A stretch of 13,114 nt of DNA, taken from NCBI GenBank assembly GCA_018432565.1, contig JAHDSS010000383.1, forward strand, positions 1 through 13,114. Reading direction: 5' to 3'. The DNA comes from Kiritimatiellia bacterium (GTDB lineage: Bacteria; Verrucomicrobiota; Kiritimatiellia; CAIQIC01; Lenti-01). The notes beneath the pieces were generated by a model. The model did no database searches. It was given only the letters and a program-made list of their open reading frames with translations, and was not told the DNA's origin. Each line of letters starts with the position of its first letter. Within the stretch, counting starts at the first letter, position 1. Both the position numbers and the translations under genes were made by a program. Positions 1 to 7,731 of this stretch are shown in pieces.

Positions 1-422
1 CGGTGGTGGCCGCGGTGGACATGGAAATCGGCGCCCATGCGCTGATGACGGTGGCCAAGGCCGCCCGTCTCTGCGGGAGCCAGGTGGTGGGTTCGTTCCA
101 CGACTTCAAAGGAACGCCCGATGCGAAGACGCTGCAGGCGGTGGAAATTCGGGGGCGCCAGATGGGCGCGGACGTGGTGAAGATTGCCGCAACGGTTCGT
201 TCCGCCGCCGACCTGGCGCGGCTGCTGGCGCTGCCGGCGCAAGCCAGCGGACCCTTGTGCGTGCTGGGGATGGGCGCGCGCGGTGCGGTTTCCCGGGTGG
301 CGCTGCCCGGCGCCGGCTCCTGCCTGGCCTATGGGTCGCTGGATGCCGCCACGGCCCCGGGGCAGTTGTCCTGCCGGGAGCTGGCCCGGGAACTGGCCCG
401 GTGGGGAATCCGGAAGCGCTGA
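1..422 (+). CDS. aroD: 3-dehydroquinate dehydratase, type I (5'-truncated)
   Basis: This is the C-terminal part of a type I (Schiff-base) dehydroquinase, which converts 3-dehydroquinate to 3-dehydroshikimate in the cytoplasmic shikimate pathway. The frame is open to the window edge, so the start lies upstream; about 139 of the usual 220-250 residues are visible. Family signatures in order: VDMEIG (the common (Y/V)D-E strand); SFHDF with the catalytic His at bases 99-101; GADVVKIA with the Schiff-base Lys at 180-182; MGARGAVSR with the substrate-binding Arg at 294-296; and the APGQL loop with its Gln at 363-365. All active-site residues expected in this portion are present. It lies 87 bases upstream of aroB, the preceding enzyme of the same pathway. 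Family assignment is very safe; only the N-terminus is unknown. Confidence 0.93.
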   Translation, partial: VVAAVDMEIGAHALMTVAKAARLCGSQVVGSFHDFKGTPDAKTLQAVEIRGRQMGADVVKIAATVRSAADLARLLALPAQASGPLCVLGMGARGAVSRVALPGAGSCLAYGSLDAATAPGQLSCRELARELARWGIRKR

Positions 423-469
423 CGCCGGTCCGGAGATCCTCCCGGATGGCCGTTCCGGCGGCAAGAGGA

Positions 470-498
470 TTGACAATTTCGGGCGCAGGGGATATTTC
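470..498 (+). promoter_or_regulatory. Candidate sigma70-type promoter for aroB
   Basis: TTGACA at 470-475 is a perfect -35 hexamer. A 17-base spacer separates it from TATTTC at 493-498, a moderate -10 (3 of 6). Transcription would begin near 505, only about five bases before the aroB ATG at 510. The match is by eye, and in a GC-rich genome an exact TTGACA is uncommon. Start-site mapping would confirm it. Confidence 0.45.
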
Positions 499-509
499 CT
501 CACCCCGTT

Positions 510-1595
510 ATGGCTTGTGAGGTCAAGATACCGCTGGGCGAGCGCTCGTATTCCATCTGGATCGGGGCGGGGGTGCTCCACCGGCTGGCGGAGCTGGGAC
601 AAGGCCTGCGGGGCATGGTGGTGACCGACGCCCATGTGGCGGCGATCTATGGCGACCGCGTCAGGACGGCGCTGGGGCCGGACTGGGCCCAGGCGGTGCT
701 GCCGCCGGGGGAATCCACCAAGTGCGCCGCCGAGTGGTCCGGGCTGCTGGAGCGGATGGCGGAAGCCCGGCTGGATCGGAATGCCGTGGTGGTGGCGCTG
801 GGCGGGGGGGTGGTCGGCGATCTGGCGGGATTTGCGGCGGCGTCCTACATGCGGGGCATCCGGTTTGTTCAGCTTCCCACGAGCCTGCTGGCGATGGTGG
901 ACAGTTCCGTGGGGGGCAAGACGGGAATCAATCTGGCGGCGGGGAAGAATCTGGCGGGGGCGTTTCACCAGCCGATGGCGGTGCTGGCGGACCTTGAATC
1001 GCTGGCGACGCTGCCGCCCCGGGAGTTCGCGGCGGGCATGGCCGAGGTGATCAAGTACGGCGCGGCGCTGGATGAAGCATTCCTGGCCTGGCTGGAGGCG
1101 AATGCGCCGGCGGTCCGGGCGCAGGAGCCGGCGGCGCTGGAGCGCATGGTGGCGCGGTGCTGCGAACTCAAGGCGGCCGTGGTGGCGCGCGACGAGCGGG
1201 AGGGCGGTCTGCGCGCGGTATTGAATTTCGGGCATACGCTGGGGCATGCGATTGAAAAAACATCCGGCTATGGAACGGTGCTGCACGGCGAAGCCGTGGC
1301 GCTGGGGATGGCGTATGCGCTGGAACTTTCGGCGGAAATGCGGGGGCTGCCGGCGGAGGAGGTCGAACGGGTGACGGCCCTGCTGCGGACGTTCGGGCTG
1401 CCGGCGGCGCCGTCCGGCGAATGGTCGTGGGACCGGTTGAAAGCGGCGATGACGGTGGACAAGAAATCGGCGGGCGGCCGGGCGCGGTTTGTGCTGGCCG
1501 GTCGCCTGGGCGCCGCGGAGCTGCCGGCGGCGGTATCGGACGCGGAACTGGAAGCGGCATGGAAAAGGTGGTGTGCGCATGGCGTCGGTGAATGA
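510..1595 (+). CDS. aroB: 3-dehydroquinate synthase
   Basis: AroB cyclises DAHP to 3-dehydroquinate in a zinc- and NAD-dependent cytoplasmic reaction, the second step of the shikimate pathway. The 361 residues match the usual family length. Visible motifs: GGGVVGDLAGF for dinucleotide binding, LPTSLLAMVDSSVGGKTGIN, AEVIKYG with predicted zinc ligand Glu179, NFGHTLGHAIE with His242, and HGEAVALGM with His259. DKK near residues 320-325 is also typical. The ATG at 510 is the first usable start after the candidate promoter; no Shine-Dalgarno precedes it, so translation may be leaderless or nearly so. The 3' end overlaps the next gene by 17 bases. Assignment is essentially certain from motif order and length. 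Confidence 0.97.
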   Translation: MACEVKIPLGERSYSIWIGAGVLHRLAELGQGLRGMVVTDAHVAAIYGDRVRTALGPDWAQAVLPPGESTKCAAEWSGLLERMAEARLDRNAVVVALGGGVVGDLAGFAAASYMRGIRFVQLPTSLLAMVDSSVGGKTGINLAAGKNLAGAFHQPMAVLADLESLATLPPREFAAGMAEVIKYGAALDEAFLAWLEANAPAVRAQEPAALERMVARCCELKAAVVARDEREGGLRAVLNFGHTLGHAIEKTSGYGTVLHGEAVALGMAYALELSAEMRGLPAEEVERVTALLRTFGLPAAPSGEWSWDRLKAAMTVDKKSAGGRARFVLAGRLGAAELPAAVSDAELEAAWKRWCAHGVGE

Positions 1596-2256
1596 ATGGA
1601 TGGTGCGGGAGTATCTGGAGGCGCTGGGGTTTCTGGTTCGCCAGCCGCGGAAGTATCAGGTCGTGGCCCGTTCCAAGGGCATTCATGAAGAGGTGGATCT
1701 GCTGGCGGTGAATCCGTTGGCCAAGGCCGGCGCGGCGTTCCCGGAAGACATGCTGTGGGGCGCGCGGGAGCTTGCGCAGGTGCCCGGCGTGATCGTCGCG
1801 GTGCGCGGCTGGCATTCGGAGCGCTTCACGGCGGCCATGCTGGCGAGTTCCCCGGAGATCTACCGGTTTGCCGAGCCGGATTCGGTGCGGGCGGCGGCGG
1901 CGGAGATGGGGTTGGATGCGCCGGCGAAGGTGCTGTGCATGGCGGATCTGCCGACGGACCCCGATCCGCGCGCCGAGGCGCTGGAGTTTCTGCGCTCGCA
2001 GGGCATTGACGGGGTGATTCTGTTCCGGCCGATGCTGCTGGAACTGGCCGAGCGGGTGGATGTGAAAAAGACCTATGAGAAATCCGATCTGCTCCAGATT
2101 CTGCGCATTCTGAAGAACTACGACCTGCTGCGCAGCGGCCAGATGGATCTCTTCCGGCACACGCGCCGCCGGCGCGCGGCGCCGCCGCGGCCGGACCGGA
2201 CCGAGGATCTGCCGCTGGGCGACGGCGCGGGCAACCGTCAGGACCCGGACGCCTGA
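1579..2256 (+). CDS. Unrecognised protein, possible restriction-endonuclease-like fold
   Basis: I do not recognise this 225-residue protein as a named family. The start at 1579 is chosen because AAGGTG (1565-1570) sits eight bases upstream; it overlaps the aroB end by 17 bases, suggesting translational coupling. Residues 1-80 have the layout of a PD-(D/E)XK-type fold: a helix with Glu11 and a hydrophobic EALGF turn, a strand ending in EEVDLLAV (Asp40), then a buried strand GVIVAVRGWH. The position where an active nuclease would carry E-x-K reads Ala74-Val-Arg76, so catalysis is doubtful even if the fold is right. The middle region (about 85-190) looks globular, alternating helix and strand. 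The last 35 residues are Arg/Pro-rich and probably disordered. No signal peptide or membrane segment. Neighbouring dprA makes a DNA-linked role possible, but this is inference only. Confidence 0.8.
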   Translation: MASVNEWMVREYLEALGFLVRQPRKYQVVARSKGIHEEVDLLAVNPLAKAGAAFPEDMLWGARELAQVPGVIVAVRGWHSERFTAAMLASSPEIYRFAEPDSVRAAAAEMGLDAPAKVLCMADLPTDPDPRAEALEFLRSQGIDGVILFRPMLLELAERVDVKKTYEKSDLLQILRILKNYDLLRSGQMDLFRHTRRRRAAPPRPDRTEDLPLGDGAGNRQDPDA

Positions 2257-2296
2257 GGGCGGGCGTGCGGCAGGAACAAGGGAATCATCCGCGGCC

Positions 2297-3448
2297 ATGA
2301 CCTCTCGCGAAGCGTACATTGTCCTGAACCAGATCGGGAACATCGGCCCCGTGCGGGTGCGGGCGCTGTGCGAGGCGCTGGGCTCGCCGGAGGCGGTCCT
2401 GTCGGCGTCCGGTGCGGCGCTGTCGGCGGTCCGCGGGGTGGGCCCGAAGGTGGCGGAGGGCATCGTGGCGCAGCGGGACGGGCTGGATGCCGGGCGCGAA
2501 GAAAAGGCGGCGGCGAAGCTGGGGGCGCGGCTGATCACGCCGGCGGATCCGGAGTATCCGCCGCCGTTGAAGGCGATTTACGATCCGCCGCTGTGCCTGT
2601 ATGTGCGCGGCGCGCTGGAGGCGAAGGACGAACAGGCGCTGGCCGTGGTGGGGACGCGTCGGGCATCGCACTACGGCGCGGCGCAGGCGGAACGGCTGTC
2701 GTTTCTGGCCGCCAAGGCCGGGTTTACCATCGTCAGCGGGCTGGCGCGGGGCATTGACACGGCGGCGCACCGGGCAGCCCTGAAGGCGGGCGGGCGCACG
2801 ATCGCCGTGCTCGGCGGCGGCATGGACCGGCTCTATCCGCCGGAGAACCGCGCCCTGGCGGAGGAGATCTGCGCCGGCGGGGCGCTGATGACGGAATTCC
2901 CGCTGGGGCGGGAGCCGGACCGGACGACGTTTCCGTACCGCAACCGGATTGTCAGCGGGCTGTCCAAAGGCGTGCTGGTGGTGGAGGCGGGGCTGAACAG
3001 CGGGGCGATGAACACGGCGGAGCAGGCGCTGGAGCAGGGCCGCAGCGTGATGGCGGTGCCCGGGCGCGTGGACATGGAGGGCTCGCGCGGGCCCCACCGG
3101 CTGATCCAGAACGGCGCGCGGCTGGTCGAGGATCTGCCCGACCTTCTCAAGGAATTCGAATTTCTGTTTCCGCCGGACGAGCAGGCGCGGCTGGCGCGCC
3201 GGCAGGATGCGCGCCAGCGCCTGACCCTGGCCCCGGCGGAAGCGGCCATTGTACGCGCGCTCTGGAACGAGCCGGAGCTGGATTTCGACGAGCTGATCCG
3301 GCGCGCCGACCTGCCGTCCGCCCGCCTGATGACGGTGGCGATGCAGCTGGAGATGAAGCGCGTGATCCGGCGGCTGCCCGGCCGGCGGCTGGCGCTGATG
3401 GAGGAAATCCGCCAATGGGATGTGCCGGCGGCGGAAGACGGGACTTGA
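2297..3448 (+). CDS. dprA: DNA-processing protein DprA/Smf
   Basis: DprA binds incoming single-stranded DNA and loads RecA during natural transformation; it is also widespread in bacteria not known to be competent. The 383-residue protein has the full three-part layout. An N-terminal helix-hairpin-helix region (about 1-60) carries IGNIGPVR and VRGVGPKVAEGI. The Rossmann-like core has GTRRAS at 119-124, SGLARGID at 147-154, the AVLGGGMDRLYPPEN loop, FPYRNRIVSGLS, and NSGAMNTAEQALEQGR followed by VMAVPG. A C-terminal DprA-type winged helix spans about 315-378. The common SGSLITA segment reads NSGAMNTA here, a mild variation. The gene starts 40 bases after the unknown protein and ends 18 bases before the topA start, so one transcript is likely. 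A Shine-Dalgarno-like AAGGGA lies rather far (13 bases) upstream. Confidence 0.96.
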   Translation: MTSREAYIVLNQIGNIGPVRVRALCEALGSPEAVLSASGAALSAVRGVGPKVAEGIVAQRDGLDAGREEKAAAKLGARLITPADPEYPPPLKAIYDPPLCLYVRGALEAKDEQALAVVGTRRASHYGAAQAERLSFLAAKAGFTIVSGLARGIDTAAHRAALKAGGRTIAVLGGGMDRLYPPENRALAEEICAGGALMTEFPLGREPDRTTFPYRNRIVSGLSKGVLVVEAGLNSGAMNTAEQALEQGRSVMAVPGRVDMEGSRGPHRLIQNGARLVEDLPDLLKEFEFLFPPDEQARLARRQDARQRLTLAPAEAAIVRALWNEPELDFDELIRRADLPSARLMTVAMQLEMKRVIRRLPGRRLALMEEIRQWDVPAAEDGT

Positions 3449-3451
3449 ATG

Positions 3452-3457
3452 AAAGGA
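3452..3457 (+). promoter_or_regulatory. Shine-Dalgarno site deciding the topA start
   Basis: AAAGGA lies nine bases before the ATG at 3467. It favours that codon over the in-frame ATG at 3449, which has no ribosome site and would add six residues to the canonical MAKNLVIVESPAKAK terminus. Confidence 0.7.
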
Positions 3458-3466
3458 AAGCAAGAC

Positions 3467-6040
3467 ATGGCGAAGAACCTGGTGATCGTGGAGTCGCCCG
3501 CGAAGGCGAAGACCATCAACAAGCTGCTGGGCAAGGAATATGTGGTGAAGGCCTCGATGGGGCATGTGCGGGATTTGCCGGAGCGGTCCCTGGGCGTGGA
3601 TCTCGAGAACGGATTTGCGCCGCAGTATGTGCCGATCAAGGGGCGGGCCAAGGTGCTGTCGGAGCTGCAGGGGCTGGCCGCCCAGGTCGAAAAGGTGTTT
3701 CTGGCGCCCGATCCGGACCGCGAAGGAGAGGCCATTGCCTGGCACCTGCGCGAAGCCCTGCGCGGAAAGGATGCCGACGACAAGTTTCTGCGCGTGACCT
3801 ACAACGAGATCACGGCGCCGGCCATCCGCAAGGCGTTCGATCATCCCGGCGAAATCAACCAGCGCCGCGTGGACAGCCAGCAGGCGCGGCGGATTCTCGA
3901 CCGCGTGGTGGGCTACAAAGTCAGCCCGATGCTGTGGCGCCGGGTGCCGGGGGCTTCGAGCGCGGGGCGGGTGCAGTCGGTGGCCCTGCGGCTGGTCTGC
4001 GAGCGCGAAAAGTCCATCCGGGATTTCCAGCCGGTGGCCTACTGGGTGCTGGGGGTGCGGGCGGCCAAGCAGGTGGAGCCCCGCGATCCGTTTACCGCCA
4101 CTTTGGCGAAACTGAACGGCGAAAAGGCCGACGTGAAGGACGAGGCGCTGGGGCTGCGTCTGATGGACGAACTGAAGCGGCGGTCCCTGAGGGTGGCCGA
4201 CGTGGTGCGCAAGGAAATCCGCAAATCGGCGCCCCCGCCGTTCATCACCAGCAGCCTGCAGCAGGCCGCCAGCGGCGCGCTGGGGTTCTCGACGTCGCGC
4301 ACGATGCGGATCGCCCAGAAGCTGTACGAAGGCGTCAATCTGGGGCATGGCATCACCTCGGGTCTGATCACCTACATGCGCACGGATTCGTTCACGGTCG
4401 CCCGCGAAGCCATCGAGCAGGCCCGCGACTTCATTGAGAAGACCCACGGCGGGGACTTCCTGCCGGAGACGCCGAACGTGTTCCGCAACCGGTCCAGCGC
4501 GCAGGAGGCGCACGAAGCCATCCGGCCGACGGATCCCGCGCGCGCGCCCGACGAATTGAAGAGCATCCTGGACGAGGACGACTGGCGGCTGTACGACCTG
4601 ATCTGGCGGCGGTTCATCGCCAGCCAGATGGCCCCGGCCCGCATTGCCCAGCGCACGGCCGAGCTGGAAGCCGTCGGCGGCGCGGATGCCGGCCCGGACA
4701 CGTTTCTGTTCCGGGCGACGACCTCGGAAATCGTGTTTCCGGGTTTCATGCGCGTGTCCGGACTCGAACAGCGCAAAAAGGAGCAGGCGGCCAACGGCAA
4801 CGGCGACGAAGAAGGCCCCCTGCCGCCGCTGGAGAAGGGGGAAGCCCTGGATGTGGCGGAGTGGCTCAACGACCGGAAGGAAACCCAGCCGCCGCCGCGC
4901 TTCACGGAAGCCTCGCTGGTGAAGGTGCTGGAGGAAAACGGGGTGGGGCGGCCCAGCACCTACGCGCAGATCATTTCGACTCTGCTGGGGCGCAAGTATG
5001 TCGTGCGCGAAAAGCGGGCCCTGGTGCCCAGCGAACTGGGCATGAAGGCCTGGGACTTCCTGGCCGCCAACCTCGACGCGCTCTTCGACGTGCAGTTTAC
5101 CGCCGGCATGGAAGAGCAGCTCGATGAAATCGAGGAAGGCAAGGTGGCCTGGACGGACATGCTGACGGCGTTTTACGGGAAGTTCCGCGACTGGATGGGA
5201 ACCGCGCGGGGTCCGGAAGCAGATGCCGGGGTGGTGGAGAAGATGCTGGCGGCGCTGGAGCCGGTGAGCGCCTGGCAGCCGCCGGTGAAGCGCGGCGGCA
5301 AAACGGTGTACAGCGACGAGAAATTCGTGGCGTCGGTGCGTCGCCAGTTCGCCGAGAAGAAGCGGCCGGTGTCCGGCCGCCAGCAGGATGCGCTGGCGAA
5401 GCTGCTGTTCCGCTATCGCGGCCAGTCGCCCGCGGCGGAAGAGCTGATCCGCGAGCTGAACCTGGTGGCGCCGGAGGAGGAACTCGAGCGCGCCAAACCC
5501 CCCCGCCAGGAAACGCCCGAAAAGCTGGCCCTGCTGGAACAGGTGACATTCGATCCGCCGCGCAAGTTCGGCAAGAAAGTCTATGATGACGGCGATTTCT
5601 GCGCCTCGCTGCGCAAGCAGGTGGAGGCTGGCCGCCGTCTTTCGCCGGCCCAGGTGGCCTATCTCGACCGGATCCTGCACAAGTACGCCAGCCAGATTCC
5701 GGGTTTCGAGCAGAAGGCGGCGGAACTGGGGGTCCAAACCGAAACGAAAGCCGCGGACGGTCAGATTCCGGAGATTCTGGCGCTGTTCGAATCGGTGAAG
5801 GAATGGCGGCCGGCGACCACCAGCAAGGGGCGCACGTGGGACGACCGCGAATTCCTGGCGTCGCTCAAGAGCCAGTATGAACAGCGGCGGCAGCTGTCGT
5901 TCAAGCAGGTCTCCGCGCTGAAGCGCATGGCGGTGGCCTACGCCGCCCAGATTCCGGACTATGCCGGGGCCAAACAGCGCCTGGGGCTGCCCGAGCCCCG
6001 GGCCCCCCGGAAGCCGCGCAAGGCCGCGGAAGGCGAATAG
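3467..6040 (+). CDS. topA: DNA topoisomerase I (type IA) with a three-repeat C-terminus
   Basis: TopA relaxes negative supercoils through a 5'-phosphotyrosine link. The 857-residue product begins with the Toprim strand LVIVESPAKAKTI and carries the acidic metal-binding set D82-P-D84-R-E86-G-E88. The SAGRVQSVALRL motif follows, then the catalytic Tyr303 in GLITYMRTDS, and QEAHEAIRPT and GVGRPSTYA complete the catalytic core (to about residue 580). The odd part is the tail. Instead of the usual Cys4 zinc ribbons it has three related units of about 85-92 residues, anchored at W603, F695 and W780. Each reads roughly L-E-x-V-x-W-x-P-P, a basic stretch, Y-x-D-x-x-F-x-A-S-L-x-x-Q, then R-x-L-S-x-x-Q-x-x-x-L and a K-Y-A-S-Q-I-P-like end. 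Only one Cys occurs in the tail, so it cannot bind zinc in the standard way. It lies 18 bases after dprA and 19 before the recombinase gene. Confidence 0.97.
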   Translation: MAKNLVIVESPAKAKTINKLLGKEYVVKASMGHVRDLPERSLGVDLENGFAPQYVPIKGRAKVLSELQGLAAQVEKVFLAPDPDREGEAIAWHLREALRGKDADDKFLRVTYNEITAPAIRKAFDHPGEINQRRVDSQQARRILDRVVGYKVSPMLWRRVPGASSAGRVQSVALRLVCEREKSIRDFQPVAYWVLGVRAAKQVEPRDPFTATLAKLNGEKADVKDEALGLRLMDELKRRSLRVADVVRKEIRKSAPPPFITSSLQQAASGALGFSTSRTMRIAQKLYEGVNLGHGITSGLITYMRTDSFTVAREAIEQARDFIEKTHGGDFLPETPNVFRNRSSAQEAHEAIRPTDPARAPDELKSILDEDDWRLYDLIWRRFIASQMAPARIAQRTAELEAVGGADAGPDTFLFRATTSEIVFPGFMRVSGLEQRKKEQAANGNGDEEGPLPPLEKGEALDVAEWLNDRKETQPPPRFTEASLVKVLEENGVGRPSTYAQIISTLLGRKYVVREKRALVPSELGMKAWDFLAANLDALFDVQFTAGMEEQLDEIEEGKVAWTDMLTAFYGKFRDWMGTARGPEADAGVVEKMLAALEPVSAWQPPVKRGGKTVYSDEKFVASVRRQFAEKKRPVSGRQQDALAKLLFRYRGQSPAAEELIRELNLVAPEEELERAKPPRQETPEKLALLEQVTFDPPRKFGKKVYDDGDFCASLRKQVEAGRRLSPAQVAYLDRILHKYASQIPGFEQKAAELGVQTETKAADGQIPEILALFESVKEWRPATTSKGRTWDDREFLASLKSQYEQRRQLSFKQVSALKRMAVAYAAQIPDYAGAKQRLGLPEPRAPRKPRKAAEGE

Positions 6041-6059
6041 ACGGGGCCGGAGCCGCCCA

Positions 6060-7085
6060 ATGGGCACACAGGCGCAGTCCGGCCGCCGGGGCCCGGCGCG
6101 GCAATCCGCGCCGGCCGGCGCGGGGGTGGCGGACGATCCGGCGGTGGCGCAGTTCGTGCGCCATCTGCGGGCCGAACGCAACGCCTCCGAGCACACGCTC
6201 TCGGCCTATCTGTCGGATATCGGCCAGTTCTGCGCGCAAATGTGGGGGGCGGAGGTCCGTCCGCCGTTTCCCTGGAAATCGCCGGATCGCTTCGCCGCCC
6301 GGCGGTTTCTGGCGTCGTTCCAGAAAGCCGGCCTGGCGCCGGCGACCGCCAGCCGCAAGATGTCGAGCCTGCGGTCGTTTTTCCGCTTTCTGGTGCGCGA
6401 AGAACTGGTGAGGAGCAACCCGTTTTCCAGCCTGCAGCAGCCCAAGCCCCGGCGGCGGCTGCCCAACGTGCTCAGCCGGGAGGAAATGCTGCGCCTGCTG
6501 GAGGCGCCCGCCCGACTGCGCCGGGAGGCCCGCGAGACGGGCAGGCGGGAGGGGGCGGACGGCTTCGCCGACTATGCCGCCCTGCGCGACACGGCGATCC
6601 TCGAAGTGCTCTACAGCACGGGCATGCGCATTGCCGAACTCTGCGGGCTGACGGATGCGCGCCTGGATCTGCTGTCCGGCACCGCCCTGGTGCGGGGCAA
6701 GGGCAAGAAAGAGCGGCTGTGTCCCATCGGCCGGCCCGCGGCATTGGCTTTGCAGGCGGCGCTGGACGCCCGGGACCGGCGGCAGGCCGGCCAGGGCCGG
6801 GGCCGCCCGGCCGCTGTATTTCTCAATCGCGCGGGCGGCCCCCTGACCCCGCGGTCGGTCGAGCGGTCTTTGAAAAAATATCTGGCGGGGGCGGGTCTGG
6901 ACCCCGGCCTGACGCCGCATGTGCTGCGACACAGCTTCGCCACGCATCTGCTGGATGCCGGGGCCGACCTGCGCAGCGTGCAGGAGCTGCTGGGCCATGC
7001 CAGCCTGTCCACCACCCAGATCTATACCCATGTCAGCGTGGAGCGCCTCAAGGAAGAATACGGCAAGGCCCACCCCCGCGCGTAG
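6060..7085 (+). CDS. Tyrosine recombinase, XerC/XerD family
   Basis: Xer recombinases resolve chromosome dimers at dif with FtsK. The 341-residue protein has an N-terminal SAM-like core-binding domain (about 28-130) and a catalytic domain with all expected residues: Arg190 in STGMRIAEL, Lys214 in RGKGKKERL, His287 and Arg290 in HVLRHSFATHLL, His313 in LLGHASLSTTQ, and nucleophile Tyr322 in IYTHV. It ends in HPRA, as E. coli XerD does. The ATG at 6060 is chosen for its GGAG (6049-6052) seven bases upstream; an earlier in-frame ATG at 5961 lies inside topA. It has about 25 extra N-terminal residues and a charged insert of about 17 residues (within 151-174) before the first catalytic helix. Its place after dprA and topA points to the housekeeping Xer rather than an integrase. 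I cannot choose between xerC and xerD. Confidence 0.93.
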   Translation: MGTQAQSGRRGPARQSAPAGAGVADDPAVAQFVRHLRAERNASEHTLSAYLSDIGQFCAQMWGAEVRPPFPWKSPDRFAARRFLASFQKAGLAPATASRKMSSLRSFFRFLVREELVRSNPFSSLQQPKPRRRLPNVLSREEMLRLLEAPARLRREARETGRREGADGFADYAALRDTAILEVLYSTGMRIAELCGLTDARLDLLSGTALVRGKGKKERLCPIGRPAALALQAALDARDRRQAGQGRGRPAAVFLNRAGGPLTPRSVERSLKKYLAGAGLDPGLTPHVLRHSFATHLLDAGADLRSVQELLGHASLSTTQIYTHVSVERLKEEYGKAHPRA

Positions 7086-7091
7086 TCCGGA

Positions 7092-7120
7092 TTGCATCGG
7101 TTGCCCGCAGCGGGTATACA
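7092..7120 (+). promoter_or_regulatory. Candidate sigma70-type promoter for the DJ-1 gene cluster
   Basis: TTGCAT at 7092-7097 and TATACA at 7115-7120 are separated by 17 bases, giving an expected start near 7127. The 81-base gap after xer is the largest in this part of the window and fits a new transcription unit. The -10 matches 4 of 6 and the -35 only 3 of 6. Confidence 0.45.
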
Positions 7121-7166
7121 GGGAGATGTCGCCGCGGGGACGGCGGAATTTACAGGAGAAAGCAAC

Positions 7167-7724
7167 ATGAAGAAAAACGTATGCGTACTGGTGGCCGACG
7201 GCTCGGAAGAGATGGAAGTCGTGATTTGCGTGGATGTCCTGCGCCGCGCGGGCATTGGCGTGTTTCTGGCGGGGGTGGGCGAGGAGACCCGGATGGTGAC
7301 GACCTCGCGCGGAGTGCGGATCGCGCCCGACGGCGCGTGGGATCCCGCCGAGGCCAGCCGGTTTGATGCGCTGGTGATTCCCGGGGGCATCGGCGGGACC
7401 GACATCATGCGGCGGGATGAGAGCGTGAAGCAGGCCGTGCGCGATTTCCTGGCGGAAGGCCGGATCATCGCGGCGCTCTGCGCGGGCCCCGAGGTGTTGC
7501 AGGAAGCCGGCGTGCTGGAGGGCCGGACCTATACCAGTCATCCCAGCAGCCGCGAGGAACTCACCGCCGGGACCTGGGTGGATCAGCCCGTCGTGCGCGA
7601 CGGCCACCTGGTGACCAGCCAGGCGCCGGGCACGGCATTCGCCTTCGCGTTGGCGCTGGTGGAAATCCTGGACGCCCCGGAAACGGCGGGCCGGATCGCC
7701 GACGGCATGCGCTTGCGCCGGTAA
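7167..7724 (+). CDS. DJ-1/YajL-type protein of the DJ-1/PfpI superfamily
   Basis: The 185-residue protein is close to the DJ-1/YajL branch rather than to PfpI proteases. GSEEMEVVICVDVLRRAGI near the N-terminus closely parallels the human DJ-1 segment around Glu18; here the Glu is residue 17. The nucleophile Cys105 sits in the elbow motif AALCAGPEVL, and a His follows in SHPSSREEL at the position of DJ-1 His126. LVTSQAPGTAFAFALALVEIL matches the conserved C-terminal part. Members are reported as glyoxalase/deglycase-like enzymes or redox-stress chaperones; which activity applies here cannot be read from the sequence. The ATG at 7167 follows AGGAG (7154-7158) by eight bases, and upstream codons in the frame are non-conserved. 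No signal peptide, so cytoplasmic. It heads a three-gene cluster with a methyltransferase-like gene and queH. Confidence 0.93.
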   Translation: MKKNVCVLVADGSEEMEVVICVDVLRRAGIGVFLAGVGEETRMVTTSRGVRIAPDGAWDPAEASRFDALVIPGGIGGTDIMRRDESVKQAVRDFLAEGRIIAALCAGPEVLQEAGVLEGRTYTSHPSSREELTAGTWVDQPVVRDGHLVTSQAPGTAFAFALALVEILDAPETAGRIADGMRLRR

Positions 7725-7731
7725 GAGCGGG

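Noticed and set aside
1168..2538. 456-codon - strand open frame opposite the aroB end and the unknown gene
   Set aside because: Low-complexity Arg/Pro/Ala translation and antisense to aroB and dprA. The + strand gene has a ribosome site and plausible protein composition.
5961..6059. Earlier in-frame ATG for the Xer recombinase inside topA
   Set aside because: It would add 33 Pro/Arg-rich residues encoded within the topA end; GGAG before 6060 supports the later start.
2285..6196. Very long open frame on the - strand (about 1300 codons) opposite dprA and topA
   Set aside because: It lies opposite two well-conserved genes, its translation is rich in Arg, His, Gln and Pro with no domain, and such antisense frames are expected in GC-rich DNA.
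7130..7145. Short stem (CGCCG/CGGCG) before the DJ-1 gene as a riboswitch or terminator
   Set aside because: Only five base pairs with no T tract or conserved aptamer pattern; such stems are frequent by chance at this GC content.
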